Origin: Toxorhynchites rutilus septentrionalis
Taxonomy: Eukaryota > Arthropoda > Insecta > Diptera > Culicidae
Reading direction: 5' to 3'
Length of the DNA: 64,000 nucleotides
Assembly (NCBI RefSeq): GCF_029784135.1
Contig: NC_073746.1
Span: 60,796,097-60,860,096, forward strand
Shown here piece by piece: positions 54,212-64,000 of this stretch; position 1 is the first letter of the stretch, and each line of letters opens with the position of its first letter. The translations under genes and the position numbers were made by a program. The notes below the pieces were generated by a model. It made no database searches and was not told where the DNA came from. It was given only the letters and a program-made list of their open reading frames with translations.

Positions 54212-54684
54212 ATTAAGTTTTTAGAAAATCGAAAAATCACCCACGGGGGCGAGTAAAATCGAAATCTTCAAAAAAAATGTTTGATGCCAAATGTCTCAGA
54301 ATTGCATGAAACATCGAGATTCACTGTTATCTCGAAAAAAGAATCGTTTTTTGAAAACCCCGATTTCCTTTACTCCACCCTAGGGTGATTTCTCGATTTT
54401 CAGAAAACTTAAATTTTAACCGCTGTGCGACACTAGTAAATGAAGTCCGATTGAGCTGATATTTCAGAGAGGGTATTTGATCGCCCAAATCAACATTTCG
54501 CAGTGAGTCCCATATGAAAAATCGATATGACGATTTTTATTGGCTCCCTAAACCATACGTTTTGCCTCGTGTTCCGAAAAAAACGACAAAAAAGTCCCAG
54601 AGCGTCGACTTTGGACAAATTTTTTTTTTCGAGATGACAGTAGATCTCGACGTTTTATGCAATTTGAAGACATTTGGCATCAAA

Positions 54685-57042
54685 ATTTTGAGCTTGAGCT
54701 TGAGTTTGGGTAAACTGTACAATTCGTAGTTGCTCTCCGTGATTGACCTGAACCAACCAAATTGCGCAAAGAACACACAGAATGACGCTTGGGACTAGCA
54801 AATCATTCTCGTTGTGCAATTTTCGGTGATTCGAGCTTTAAATGGTCAATAACGACGCCGGCCACGTCCTTACAGTCACCAGGGGAAGGGAAGGAATGTT
54901 AGTATGATATTCACCGCCCGAAGGCCAGAAGGGTCGCCTCTATAGCGTGGTTCCCTAGCGTTTATCATGGAAAGGATAGTTGTTAGTAGGGAGAGGTAAA
55001 AATTAGGATTCACTGTGGTAAGTGATGTACTTATATATAGGCGAACTATCGACCACTCGACGAACCAAAATTCTGAAAATCATAACACGCGGCAGAGATT
55101 ATCTTTAGGTATTCTAAAAAGGAAAACCTGTTAGTATAATTGGACTGGTTCTATATTTTGTTATTTTATCGTACGTACGTATCTAAATTCAATCATGACG
55201 TCGAAGAGTCTCTTTGGGGTACCTGAAAAGGTAACCGAAGGAATTCCTATGGAACCAATAAGACGGGCGATATATTTCGTTATTCATCCCGCGTATTCTG
55301 TATCGAACTCTAATAACGATGGCAGGGAGTTATGTTTCGGAAACCAGAGAAGCTAACCAAGAGCACTAAACGGATGAAGAACCTATAGTCTGAGTTTATA
55401 AACTCAATTTAGTGGCTGGAATTGAAAAACCAAAAACTAATATAAATGCATAAATTCTTTCAACTAACTAATTTATTTCAAATGAAAACTAAAATTAGAG
55501 TCTTCTGACTCAAATTATGAAATTAAAAATCTCTAAAATAATTAAACCATGAGCCTGATTACGAACGCCACCCCACGGCGAAAACGAGACGAAGTGTATT
55601 TAACCTTGCATACAAATCATCTCGTCTCCAACGCGAAATGAGGCTCGCTATCAGGATCCCTATTATCCGCACAATACGTCAGATAAACAACGATGGATTG
55701 AAACATCCCTAAACAAAAAAAAAACAAAAATAAACATTGAAAAAAAAATAACAGCGATGAACTCGAAAGATAGAAAAAAAACTTGCACAAACACCAAGGA
55801 CAAGTGTAGTAAGCAAGCAAAAACGCTGACACCATCTAATCAAATAAAAAAAAATGCACATCTGAAAAACCGCCTCTCCGCACCACTGCATAGCAATCTC
55901 AATCGTTCCATGTCGGTTCATGTCACAGGTGATGAAGAAAACTTCCCGACACTCGCTGCTTGCATGAGAAAGCCGTTATCAAATCCTCCACTACTTTCAG
56001 AATCCCCATTCTACAGAAAGGAATTGAATAACTACATTGGGACGAAACAAAATGAAACTCCCCAATATGCAGCGAAAATGCGGCTGCACGAATCGTATAC
56101 AATTGCGAGAAGAGAATGGCTACACATAATTGCAGTGATGCGGCTGCCAGTGCAAACCAAATGAAACCCGTTTAATGTATGTGTAAGAGAAAAGAGAACC
56201 TTGCTGGAGAAGAGAAGAGAGAACTTCAGAACAGTTTCCCTTAGCTGCACAACACAAACACCCTCTCTACACATACACAATGAGGAACGTCATAGCAAAT
56301 AACTGCGTGTGACGATTAGGAGCAGAGAGCCCATGGTACGCGAGCATCAGAAAGACTTGTACCTCATATCGCCGCATCCGGCCGGTTCAGGCCCGCCAAC
56401 AACTCATTGTACTACTCCGCTCTCGCTACTCGCAAACTGGAGAAGCATCAGTCATCTACAAAACAAATACCCACCTTACATACACATACAAGTCCAAGAG
56501 AGGAACGTCGCCTAACAACACAGAGAGCGCGACGATTAAGAACACAGCGACACGAATAGTTTTCAACGCCATGTGTAAGTGGGGCGATAATCAAAAAACT
56601 TTTCCGTCTATATAAAACATGTTTTCTGGATATGACTATAATGATTGGGCGAGCCCATTATAATGGGGAAAAGGGGAATTCAAAACACAAAAAAAATGGA
56701 GAGAAGCACTTAGCTCACGATGTGGCATAACGCCTGCTGATTCTCCCGCGGTGATAAACGCACTACGACATATACACACACAAACACTTCGCAAAACTAA
56801 TGGGGAGAAAACACGCGAACAAGTCTGAGCCGGTTCGATAAATTGGCAAATTGGCGAGAAAACGAAAAAAACACTTTTAGCCTTTCTGAGCAAATACTTT
56901 TCGAAGATACTCCGACATTTGACACATTTTCACACGGTGGATGAAACCGAAACACGTTTGAACATGTTGCACGACGAAAACAAAACCAAACGCGGAGCGA
57001 ACTAAAATGCGTCTGCACCCGACGACTGCCCGATCGGAACTC
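54685..57042 (-). mobile_element. LINE-like insertion with 16-bp target duplication
   Basis: An exact 16-base duplication, GACATTTGGCATCAAA, lies at 54669-54684 and 57043-57058. On the minus strand the inserted 2358 bases start TCGAGTTCCGATCGGGCAGT, like a LINE 5' leader with internal promoter, and end in CTCAAGCTCAAGCTCAAAATT, a short tandem tail typical of some LINEs. No endonuclease or reverse transcriptase motif was found on either strand, so it is probably an internally deleted derivative. The + frame 55757-56164 (135 codons, with DEENFPTLAACM) is open but unrecognised. Confidence 0.65.
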
Positions 57043-57722
57043 GACATTTGGCATCAAATTTTTTTTTCGAAAACTCCGATTTCCTTTAGTTCCCCTTGGG
57101 TGATTTTTCGGTTTTCAAAAAACTCAAACTTTGACCGCTGTGCGACACTAGTAAATGAAGTCCGATTGAGTTGTTATGTTGCATAGGGTAGTTTTTCGTG
57201 GGAATCAACATTTCTAATGAAGTTTACTTTGAAAATTCAAGATGGCCATTTTCATTGGTACTCTAGTGGTCACTCGCACATATCAAGCTAAATGGGATAG
57301 ATTTATGCGTTTTTTCGTCCAAATTTGTTCACATTTGATATAGGTAGGTACATGTATGGAATGAGATTGGTCTATCCACCTAGAGTCTCAATTTTCTCAC
57401 GCATACAAAAACGTAGTAAGAAACACATAACGTTCCGTATAAAGAGGCTTGGTTTAGTTGGAGTGGCATTTTGACGTAGGACTACGTCTTTCATTTCTAT
57501 ACCGGGGTGTAAAATCAAAGTTTCGAAAACGAAAGCGTTACGCCGGAGACCGAGATTTTGAGTGTTAATAGCTCCTAAACAACTGAACGAAATGGTATGA
57601 TAAACACTTCATTCGAAAGATAAAATGTCTACGCGTTCTATACTTGTTACTTTCTGATCCAAAAAATTGTTTCAATAGTCTTAAATTTGCTTTCAAAATA
57701 GGCTATTGAAATCACCAATCGG

Positions 57723-57757
57723 TATATAAGCGAGCGCCGCTCGGAAATCCACTCAGT
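57723..57757 (+). promoter_or_regulatory. Core promoter: TATA box and initiator
   Basis: TATATAAG at 57723-57730 and ACTCAGTA (initiator TCAGT, A at 57755) at 57751-57758 give ~30-base spacing, the standard insect RNA polymerase II arrangement. Downstream are short frames (57781, 57817) of at most ~27 codons. Confidence 0.55.
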
Positions 57758-57995
57758 ACTAACTGAACAGCGATTGGAGCATGTTGTCGCTGTTGTGGTG
57801 AAGCTCTTCATTTATCATGAAAGCGCGGATGAACGGTGTCACCAAGAGCCTGTTTGTGCACCTTAGGCCAGAAGGGAATCCATCAGGAGGAGAGTGATGC
57901 TACAAACGGTTCCCCGGGAAGATCTCGAAGCAGCCGCTACACACACACACACATACACGCACGGAATTCTTTCCGTTTGGATCGAGAAAGATCCG

Positions 57996-58290
57996 GAAAA
58001 TAATCTGCCAGTTCCTCTAGGAATTTAAAAATACATTCATGTGAAAGAGTTTATTTGAATGTTTTCTATCCATGTAACACTGTGACCAAATATGTTTCAA
58101 TCAAGTGCTATTAACAGATGGTTATCGAGTTAGCATTAACCACTGGTGGGCTTCCAGTATCGAGGAAAATGTGGAAATATCTAATCGTTACTGAAAATAA
58201 TCTGCCAGTTCCTCTGGGAATTTGAAATTACATTCATATGAAAGAGTTTATTTTAATGTTTCCTATCCATGTAACACTGTGACCAAATAC
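57996..58290 (+). repeat. ~98-base direct repeat, period 197
   Basis: GAAAATAATCTGCCAGTTCC ... ATCCATGTAACACTGTGACC occurs at 57996-58092 and 58193-58290 with a few differences. Confidence 0.88.
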
Positions 58291-58496
58291 ATTAGGTTTT
58301 GTGATTTTTCAATCAATCGCAATCAACAGGATAGCTTCTGAAGATTATTCTTCCCCATCAGTAGGATATTTCCGTATCCAATATTGGATGCATAAAACCT
58401 TGTGCCTCCAACGTAACGCTCTCGTTTTCGAAGTTCTCCAAATATTCATTCATTCAGAATGAATTCAGATTCAACTTCATACAAATGATCTCTAAA

Positions 58497-58641
58497 TCAA
58501 CGATAGTCCTACGTCACCCTTGCGGTTATACCATAGATATAACCCACTTCCTGTTTTTTTCCAGGGTCAAAGCCACAAAAAAAACAGGAAGTGGGTTATA
58601 TCTATGGTATAACCGCAAGGGTGACGTAGGACTATCGTTGA
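58497..58641. repeat. Perfect 64-bp-arm hairpin
   Basis: The arms 58497-58560 and 58578-58641 are exact reverse complements with a 17-base loop (58561-58577). Each arm contains CGATAGTCCTACGTCACCC and GCGGTTATACCATAGATATA or their complements, that is, the terminus also seen singly at 20638 and 46815. Confidence 0.93.
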
Positions 58642-58688
58642 AAAATTTCTCTATTGAAAGAAAAATTTTAACGCTTTCGCGTGAGTTC

Positions 58689-59312
58689 TGTTACAATACT
58701 AAAAAATTTATTCAAAAGTTTCACAATATATACATGGTTCCTTAAACTAAGATTGACGAGGAACATCTCCTCTCTCTCTCTTGAAAACCGATAACATATC
58801 GGTTTCGTTTAGATCATCTACCTTCCTTGTCCCTTCTTCTAGCGTATGGTAACGTGCAGTCTGAGACGGCTGCACTACCCTAAGAAAATACCTTAAGTTT
58901 ATAGCACCTCGTCGGTGCGCCTATCTTATTCTTGGATTTCCCCTTTCCATCCTTCGCTCTAAATAACATCCTTTTATTTTATTACACCCTGCTGGTGTAT
59001 CTGGCTGAGCGCAGCTAGGGATGGAAAAGGGTAATAAAAATGCATCCTAAATGATGCATGCATTAAATTGTTTACCGGACGCTATTTAAATATTCGTCCA
59101 TTCTGAATTTATGACCGGCAATAATTTCGAACTACAAGCGTTTTCTAGCCTAACAAAACACTTGAGCTCTTACATCTTTTAATTGCCTTACATTGGTCCT
59201 TTCTAAACGTTTCTATACCTCGCTTGGAGGTCTTTTCTAAATATAATCTCAAATATTGCTTATCTTATGGATCTGTAACTCGATCCGCGATAAGCCTCAG
59301 CTGTCCGTAACA
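58689..59312 (-). mobile_element. 3' LTR of the BEL/Pao element
   Basis: On the minus strand the 624 bases begin TGTTACGGACAGCTGAGG and end in TTTAGTATTGTAACA, with matching TGTTAC/GTAACA ends. The purine-rich ACGGAGTCCGGAA precedes it as the plus-strand primer tract, and AATAAA occurs near its 3' end as a polyadenylation signal. The 5' LTR lies beyond the window, so the boundaries rest on these signals and cannot be checked against the partner LTR. Confidence 0.65.
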
Positions 59313-59350
59313 TTCCGGACTCCGTAAATCTACTACATAGATTTACTCAA

Positions 59351-62300
59351 TTATAGACAACTATCACGGTTTAAAATAATAGGAATATTTCTTGATTCTT
59401 CCTGAACTCTATTTAGCCGTATCATGTCTAATAACGAAGGCGGATCATCATTTCTTCTATTATTTTGTCTATTACTTCTTCTCTTTAATTTTATGTATAC
59501 GTAAATTCCTACTATTATAATCATTGAAATAACAGTTATGGTACCTCCAAATGTATATACGTGTTTCTTTTTTATAAAATCGTCTTCAGGTATTACTGTA
59601 TCCTTTATATCTACCTTTTCATATGGATTTCTACTCGAGATAGTTGTATTCAAATTTTCATTTATGTTTGGTTTTTCTAGTACATATGGTAGTTTCTGAA
59701 TAGGTTTAAAAAATATTCTAGCTTCCCCGTTATGTCCAGATATTTGGGCATAACGAATAGTTTTTTCTGTTAGGATCTTACAATCTGGGAACAGTTCTAT
59801 GATCGCGTTCTTATAAGGCGGTGACATGGCTACATTATTACAATGGATTATTATCTTGCTAGGGTCGCTCGTTGTGTACAATATAGAGTTGATCTTATTC
59901 AATTTTGTTAACATGGTGTATGGTTCTTCCATCATCTTTGTTGAGCATTTTTGTTTTATCGTTTCATGAAGTAATGCTCCAGCTATGCAATCTGGAACTC
60001 TGGTTAATTCTGGCTGATTTACCACATAATGACTTTCATTAAGCTTTATTAAATTTCCATCTGGGTAAAAAAATTCATGTTTATTATTAATTGCTATTAC
60101 ATGGTGATCTATTTTTATAACACTTCCATTTTCAGGAATAGGGATTACATTGAATACTTCGAAGTTTTCCTTATTAATAATTACATTTTCCATTATTATA
60201 TTTACTGTTCCATTTTCAATTTTAATGTTGTATTTAACTGCAAGTGGGTCTCTAAGGATTGAGTATCCTTCTGGTAATTGCTTCTTTATATTTTGAATTG
60301 CCTTTTGCATTTCATTTTCGGCTAAAGGGTGAGTCTTAATTATCCTGTATTTTCGAGTTATGCCATCAATCAATTGCAAAGCTAACGTTGTGGTCTCAAA
60401 ACATTTTCTTGCGAATATATTAGTTCTTTCTTCGGAATACTTTCCCTTCAAAGATAACATTCCTTCATTTAGTCTACGAATTCTTACGCTTAATTCATCT
60501 CCCATATTTTTGCTTCTTTGATTCAATAGTCTCATGGTTTGTGAGATATCATGAAGTTTTTGCTCTTCGTGAATACGCAAAGACTGTACTTCGTCTTCCA
60601 CATCATTACTCCCAAATAACAGGTCTTTCAAAAACCCAAGTATTCCACGACTCCTTTTTGATCGTGATAAAAAATTTATTTCTTGTTTTGCATTGTTACA
60701 TTGTCGTTCTATCGACATTACAAGTTCTGTCAAAGCGCTGTCTTGAGTTACATTCCCCATGAACTTCAAGGTTCTTTCTAAGTTCGAATGAATAGAGTCT
60801 AGCATAGAAATATCGTCGTTAGGAATTAAGTTGGATACAATATTTGTCCTCCAAATTCCTCGCTTTACTATACATGACCCAACATGATCAAACATTAAAC
60901 CCCCTTCCTCAATAGGCTGGATGTTGACGGCATTTGTCAAATTTACCAGTACTAGAATTGCCATTGCGGTTACGATAGCCTTTTGTATCGTGCCGGTATA
61001 TGGTCTTATTTTACCTATGACTTTCTTTTTTGTTTGTGGCTTCGGTTTCAATTTTGACGCCAGCTCTTTTACATGCTCGATGTTAACCGTTTTTCTTACT
61101 CCCCATTCTTGAGGATTTCGCGGTCCCTTAATTTCCTCTTTACTCCCTGGGGCACTTTTAATTACTCCAACAAAGTTAAGAGGTGGTGAGGAAATAGTGG
61201 TATCTTTTGAGCTCTCGATTTCATTGTTCTTACTTACATCTAATACTGCTAATTTTACAGCTGGTCTAGTAATTTCACCTTTAATTGTTTCCACGGTAGC
61301 GGATCTAACTTGCCCATCCATATTAGTTGTTGTTCTTATCACCTTGCCCTTATGCCATTTACCTTTCTTTTCTTCATCGGCAAAAACCACGATATCCCCT
61401 ACCTTTATAGGTTTAGTCTTCTCCAACCATTTATTTCTTTTAGTTAGGGTTGGGAGGTATTCTTTTATCCACCGATTCCAATATCCCTTAACAATTGATT
61501 GCGCTCTTTTCCAGTGTTGACGAGTTGCTTCTGCTTTGGAAACGTCGTCGATCGTAATGACAGCTTCACCAGCGCAACCTAACAGAAAGTGATTAGGAGT
61601 TAAAACCTCATCGTCTTCTGTATCTAAAGGAATATGCGTTAACGGGCGATTGTTAATGAGGAATTCAACTTCGGTTAGTATGGTTCTAAGTTCATACTCT
61701 GGTATGGTTTCTTGTTTTTGAGGTAAAAGGCTTTTAACTTCTCTCACCATTCTTTCCCATACTCCACCGAAATGCGGTGAAGCGGGAGGATTAAAATGCC
61801 ATTTGACTCCGTCGTCTGATAGCCTTCTAAGAATTTTCTCAAATTCGTTTCTTGCTCCAATGAAATTAGTTCCATTGTCGCTGAACAACTCTTGCACTTT
61901 ACCTCTACGATATTGTAAATTTCGGAAACATATAATAAAAGAGTCTGAGCTCATATCTTGTGCTAATTCGAGATGTACTGCTCTTGTTGTCATACAAGTA
62001 AACAAACATCCCCAACGTTTTTCAGTGCGTCTTCCAATAGACACGCCATAAGGGCCGAAATAATCTGTGCCTGTATACGTGAATGGCTTACAATATGGTG
62101 TAGTTCTAGAACGTGGTAGGGTTGCCATCATTGGAGGAATTGGCTCCGCAGACATATTTTTACAAAATTGGCACTTCCTTCTAACTGTCTTAATAGCAAC
62201 TCTGATGTTTGTTATCCAGAATTTTTGTCGCACTGCCGCTATGGCAGTCTCCAGGTTTTTATGTCGATATTTTTCGTGATAATGACGTAATATCAAAGTG

Positions 62301-64000
62301 CTCACATAATGCTTGTAGGACAGAATGATAGGTGTTCTGGCTGAAGTTGGTAAACAGTTAGCGTTCTCAATACGTCCCTTTGATCTCATTATTCCATCCG
62401 TGCAAATTTCCGGGCTAAGTGCTCGAATTTCACTTCCCTTATGAATTTTCATTTTATTTTGTAAGAGTTCCATTTCTTTGGGATATGACTCCCATTGAGC
62501 CTTATATATTAAAACGAGCTCAGCATAATCCAGGTCCTCCTTGTCAATATTTTTATTGAAGCTTTGGTTCCTGCATTTTGATTTCAGCCAATCGATATAT
62601 TTGAATGCAATTGCAACAGAACGCTTCAATCTCACAAAATCCGAACACCAATTTATATGAATGCTTTTCAGACCACTAAACTCTTTCGATTGAATAGTGT
62701 GCAGTGGTCTTAATTCTTCGTCAGTGTCGCTTCTCTGAACTTCATTTGGCCAGTTTTCTTCATTATCATATAAGAACTGTGGGCCTGTAAACCAGATTGA
62801 ATTACTATTTGATAATTTCGTAGCTTCATCCGCTGGATTATTCCTACTATTCACCCATTTCCACTGGTTTACGTATGTGGTTTCTAATATTTCTCCTATC
62901 CGTAAGGCAACAAACTGTTTGTACTTGCGTGGTTCTGAACGAATCCATGCTAATACAGTTTTGGAATCTGACCAAAATACTACTCTATCTATTGATAGAC
63001 GTAGCTCGTTTTTTACTGTCTTAGCCAATCTGCTTCCTAATACAGCGGCTTGTAATTCGAGTCGTGGTATGGAAAGCATTTTAGTTGGTGCGACTCTTGC
63101 CTTGGCAGCCACGATATTGACATCAATGTGTGACTCATATACACTCCTTAAGTATACTGCTGCTGCATAAGCATTCTCAGATGCATCAACGAAGACATGT
63201 AGTTCTCGTTCTTTTGGGTGAGAAGAATTGGCATATGAACGTGGTATTCTTATTGCTCTTGCTTCTTCCAGTTTTGTGTGCCAGTTCTCCCATTTTTTCT
63301 TTAGTGCTGGGTTTAATTGTTCATCCCATGTTATTCCACTTTTCCAGAGCTCCTGCATTAGAATTCGAGATTGAATTGTTATATGTGATAATAAACCAAG
63401 TGGATCGTAAACACTCATGCTTTGTGAAAGCAGTTTTCGTTTCGTAAACTCCTGTGTAACAGGAATATCCACCTTGTAGCGAATAAAATCCTTTTTTGTA
63501 TCCCAATACACTCCGAGTACTTTTTCATATGATTCCTCAAATTTTCCTAATAAGTCTTCTTTAACTTCCGTTCTATTTTCTTCCGGGATTTGTCCCAATA
63601 GCTCATTACTGTTGGATATAAAATTTCTGATATTGAAGTGCCCATATTTGTGAATGGTAATAACTTCGTTCACAATTTTTGAGGCATTTTCTAAATCGTC
63701 GAAACTATCTAGGTAGTCATCCACGTAATGGTTGTTTTGAATGGCCTCTACTGCCTGAAGATGACTTTCTCTGAATTTCTCAGCATTTGTGTTTTTAACA
63801 AACTGTGCGCATGCGGGCGAGCAGGTAGCTCCAAAGGTCATCACTTGCATCACATACACGTCGGGATCTTCGTCAAAGTTTTCCCTAAATAAAAACCTTT
63901 GGGCATTTTGATCTTCCTTTCTTATTTTAACTTGATGAAACATTTCTTTGATGTCTCCAGTTATCGCAAATTTTCCTTCTCTAAATCGTATTAACACTCC
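59351..64000 (-). CDS. BEL/Pao (roo-like) pol-env polyprotein, 5' part off window
   Basis: One open frame of at least 1548 codons, continuing past the window edge. Residues below count from 63997. Reverse transcriptase: GDIKEMFHQV (first Asp) and the HYVDDYLDS box (~90-97). Pao-type RNase H: Asp in HVFVDASENA (~271), Glu in PRLELQAA (~314), Asp in WSDSKTVL (~344). Integrase: His/Cys finger (~574-612), Asp in GTDYFGP (~645), Asp in FSDNGTNF (~707), Glu in GGVWERMV (~748), then a C-terminal DUF5641-like domain (~860-920). Without a stop it passes into an envelope-like part: hydrophobic segment ~1006-1023, furin-type RSKR at ~1112-1115 followed by a Gly/Leu/Phe-rich fusion-peptide-like stretch, several NxT/NxS sites, transmembrane segment ~1482-1502 and a basic cytoplasmic tail. 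The stop is 59351-59353; the LTR follows. The frame is intact here; activity cannot be judged without gag and the 5' end. Confidence 0.9.
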   Translation of the reverse strand, partial: GVLIRFREGKFAITGDIKEMFHQVKIRKEDQNAQRFLFRENFDEDPDVYVMQVMTFGATCSPACAQFVKNTNAEKFRESHLQAVEAIQNNHYVDDYLDSFDDLENASKIVNEVITIHKYGHFNIRNFISNSNELLGQIPEENRTEVKEDLLGKFEESYEKVLGVYWDTKKDFIRYKVDIPVTQEFTKRKLLSQSMSVYDPLGLLSHITIQSRILMQELWKSGITWDEQLNPALKKKWENWHTKLEEARAIRIPRSYANSSHPKERELHVFVDASENAYAAAVYLRSVYESHIDVNIVAAKARVAPTKMLSIPRLELQAAVLGSRLAKTVKNELRLSIDRVVFWSDSKTVLAWIRSEPRKYKQFVALRIGEILETTYVNQWKWVNSRNNPADEATKLSNSNSIWFTGPQFLYDNEENWPNEVQRSDTDEELRPLHTIQSKEFSGLKSIHINWCSDFVRLKRSVAIAFKYIDWLKSKCRNQSFNKNIDKEDLDYAELVLIYKAQWESYPKEMELLQNKMKIHKGSEIRALSPEICTDGIMRSKGRIENANCLPTSARTPIILSYKHYVSTLILRHYHEKYRHKNLETAIAAVRQKFWITNIRVAIKTVRRKCQFCKNMSAEPIPPMMATLPRSRTTPYCKPFTYTGTDYFGPYGVSIGRRTEKRWGCLFTCMTTRAVHLELAQDMSSDSFIICFRNLQYRRGKVQELFSDNGTNFIGARNEFEKILRRLSDDGVKWHFNPPASPHFGGVWERMVREVKSLLPQKQETIPEYELRTILTEVEFLINNRPLTHIPLDTEDDEVLTPNHFLLGCAGEAVITIDDVSKAEATRQHWKRAQSIVKGYWNRWIKEYLPTLTKRNKWLEKTKPIKVGDIVVFADEEKKGKWHKGKVIRTTTNMDGQVRSATVETIKGEITRPAVKLAVLDVSKNNEIESSKDTTISSPPLNFVGVIKSAPGSKEEIKGPRNPQEWGVRKTVNIEHVKELASKLKPKPQTKKKVIGKIRPYTGTIQKAIVTAMAILVLVNLTNAVNIQPIEEGGLMFDHVGSCIVKRGIWRTNIVSNLIPNDDISMLDSIHSNLERTLKFMGNVTQDSALTELVMSIERQCNNAKQEINFLSRSKRSRGILGFLKDLLFGSNDVEDEVQSLRIHEEQKLHDISQTMRLLNQRSKNMGDELSVRIRRLNEGMLSLKGKYSEERTNIFARKCFETTTLALQLIDGITRKYRIIKTHPLAENEMQKAIQNIKKQLPEGYSILRDPLAVKYNIKIENGTVNIIMENVIINKENFEVFNVIPIPENGSVIKIDHHVIAINNKHEFFYPDGNLIKLNESHYVVNQPELTRVPDCIAGALLHETIKQKCSTKMMEEPYTMLTKLNKINSILYTTSDPSKIIIHCNNVAMSPPYKNAIIELFPDCKILTEKTIRYAQISGHNGEARIFFKPIQKLPYVLEKPNINENLNTTISSRNPYEKVDIKDTVIPEDDFIKKKHVYTFGGTITVISMIIIVGIYVYIKLKRRSNRQNNRRNDDPPSLLDMIRLNRVQEESRNIPIILNRDSCL

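Larger units (their letters stand above)
52975..57290. mobile_element. Composite element with long inverted ends
   Basis: The left part (53200-53530: CAATCGGACTTCATTTACTA, AATGCCAAATGTCATCAAG) is repeated inverted at 57043-57270, giving ~240 bases of imperfect terminal inverted repeat; further inverted and direct copies occur at 54230-54684. Near both ends the motif GTGGTCACT appears next to GGTAC/AGTGCCAATG sequence. A SINE (53716-54211) and a LINE-like element (54685-57042) have inserted into it. Original length without them would be about 1.5 kb. No transposase. Confidence 0.6.
57470..58517 (+). mobile_element. Repeat element with TGACGTAGGACTA ends and a Pol II-type promoter
   Basis: The left end TTTGACGTAGGACTACG (57470-57486) and right end CGATAGTCCTACGTCA (58501-58516) are inverted. 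The interior has a TATA box and initiator (57723-57757), a short leader with several ATGs, a (CA)n tract near 57940, and a ~98-base direct repeat (57996-58092 and 58193-58290). Its right part matches 46835-47030 inverted. No transposase was recognised. Confidence 0.55.

Noticed and set aside
55757..56164. 135-codon + strand open frame within the LINE-like insertion
   Set aside because: It is antisense to the inferred LINE orientation and no ORF1-type motif is present; kept only as a remark in that entry.
56797..57057. Minus-strand 86-codon frame at the LINE-like 5' end
   Set aside because: Overlaps the presumed untranslated leader and target duplication; no motif.
60077..63447. Several + strand frames over the BEL/Pao region
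   Set aside because: They are antisense shadows of the 1548-codon minus-strand frame.

Overview
This is eukaryotic, AT-rich, repeat-dense DNA, almost certainly from a culicine mosquito and most likely Aedes. The pointers are Feilai-type tRNA-derived SINEs with the typical GAAGAAG tail, a second tRNA-derived SINE whose 3' end matches an I-clade LINE (the Gecko/MosquI relationship known in Aedes aegypti), ITmD37E transposons and a BEL/Pao retroelement. There is no bacterial-style gene organisation. Most of the window is nested transposon debris.

Host-gene signal is sparse but coherent, and all of it is on the + strand. Two exons (50421-50537 and 50605-50891), split by a 67-base intron, encode the conserved N-terminal segment of a zizimin/DOCK-D guanine nucleotide exchange factor (DOCK9-11 family, Drosophila Ziz). 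A GC-rich candidate first exon lies 2.4 kb upstream (47882-47983). Far upstream at 11560/11561 is a textbook recursive-splicing (zero-length exon) site. The simplest reading is that the window covers a very long 5' intron of Ziz, the two exons, and the start of the next long intron.

Layout. 1-1029: end of a broken ITmD37E transposon. 2341-4489 and 9214-10203: repeats carrying ~142-base tandem units; the first is interrupted by a 751-base module flanked by perfect 223-base direct repeats, with a near-identical second module at 7101-7851. 5323-5808: SINE. 10609-10900: Feilai. 11528-12960: recursive splice site, then CpG-rich unique DNA. 13756-14713: BEL/Pao integrase fossil. 14912-16290: hAT remnant holding an internally deleted mariner. 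17204-18497: two MITEs. 18498-19590: DD41D mariner. 21125-22096: tandem-array repeat. 22510-22925: mariner remnant. 23019-24317: second, complete-ended ITmD37E. 28752-30973: non-autonomous hAT with 8-bp target duplication, holding another element. 33440-40455: repeat arrays and two Tigger/pogo-like elements. 42630-44320: I-clade LINE remnant. 44978-45251: Feilai. 45402-46654: broken mariner. 50421-50891: Ziz exons. 52975-57290: long-inverted-repeat element containing a SINE and a 2.36-kb LINE-like insertion. 57470-58641: promoter-bearing repeat and a near-perfect 64-bp-arm hairpin. 58689-64000: 3' LTR and a large open pol-env frame of a roo-like BEL/Pao element on the minus strand, cut by the window edge.

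All transposase and reverse transcriptase genes seen are broken except the BEL/Pao frame, which stays open to the window edge. No CRISPR, rRNA or standalone tRNA genes were seen. Family assignments come from reading motifs and terminal structures by eye; no database search was run.
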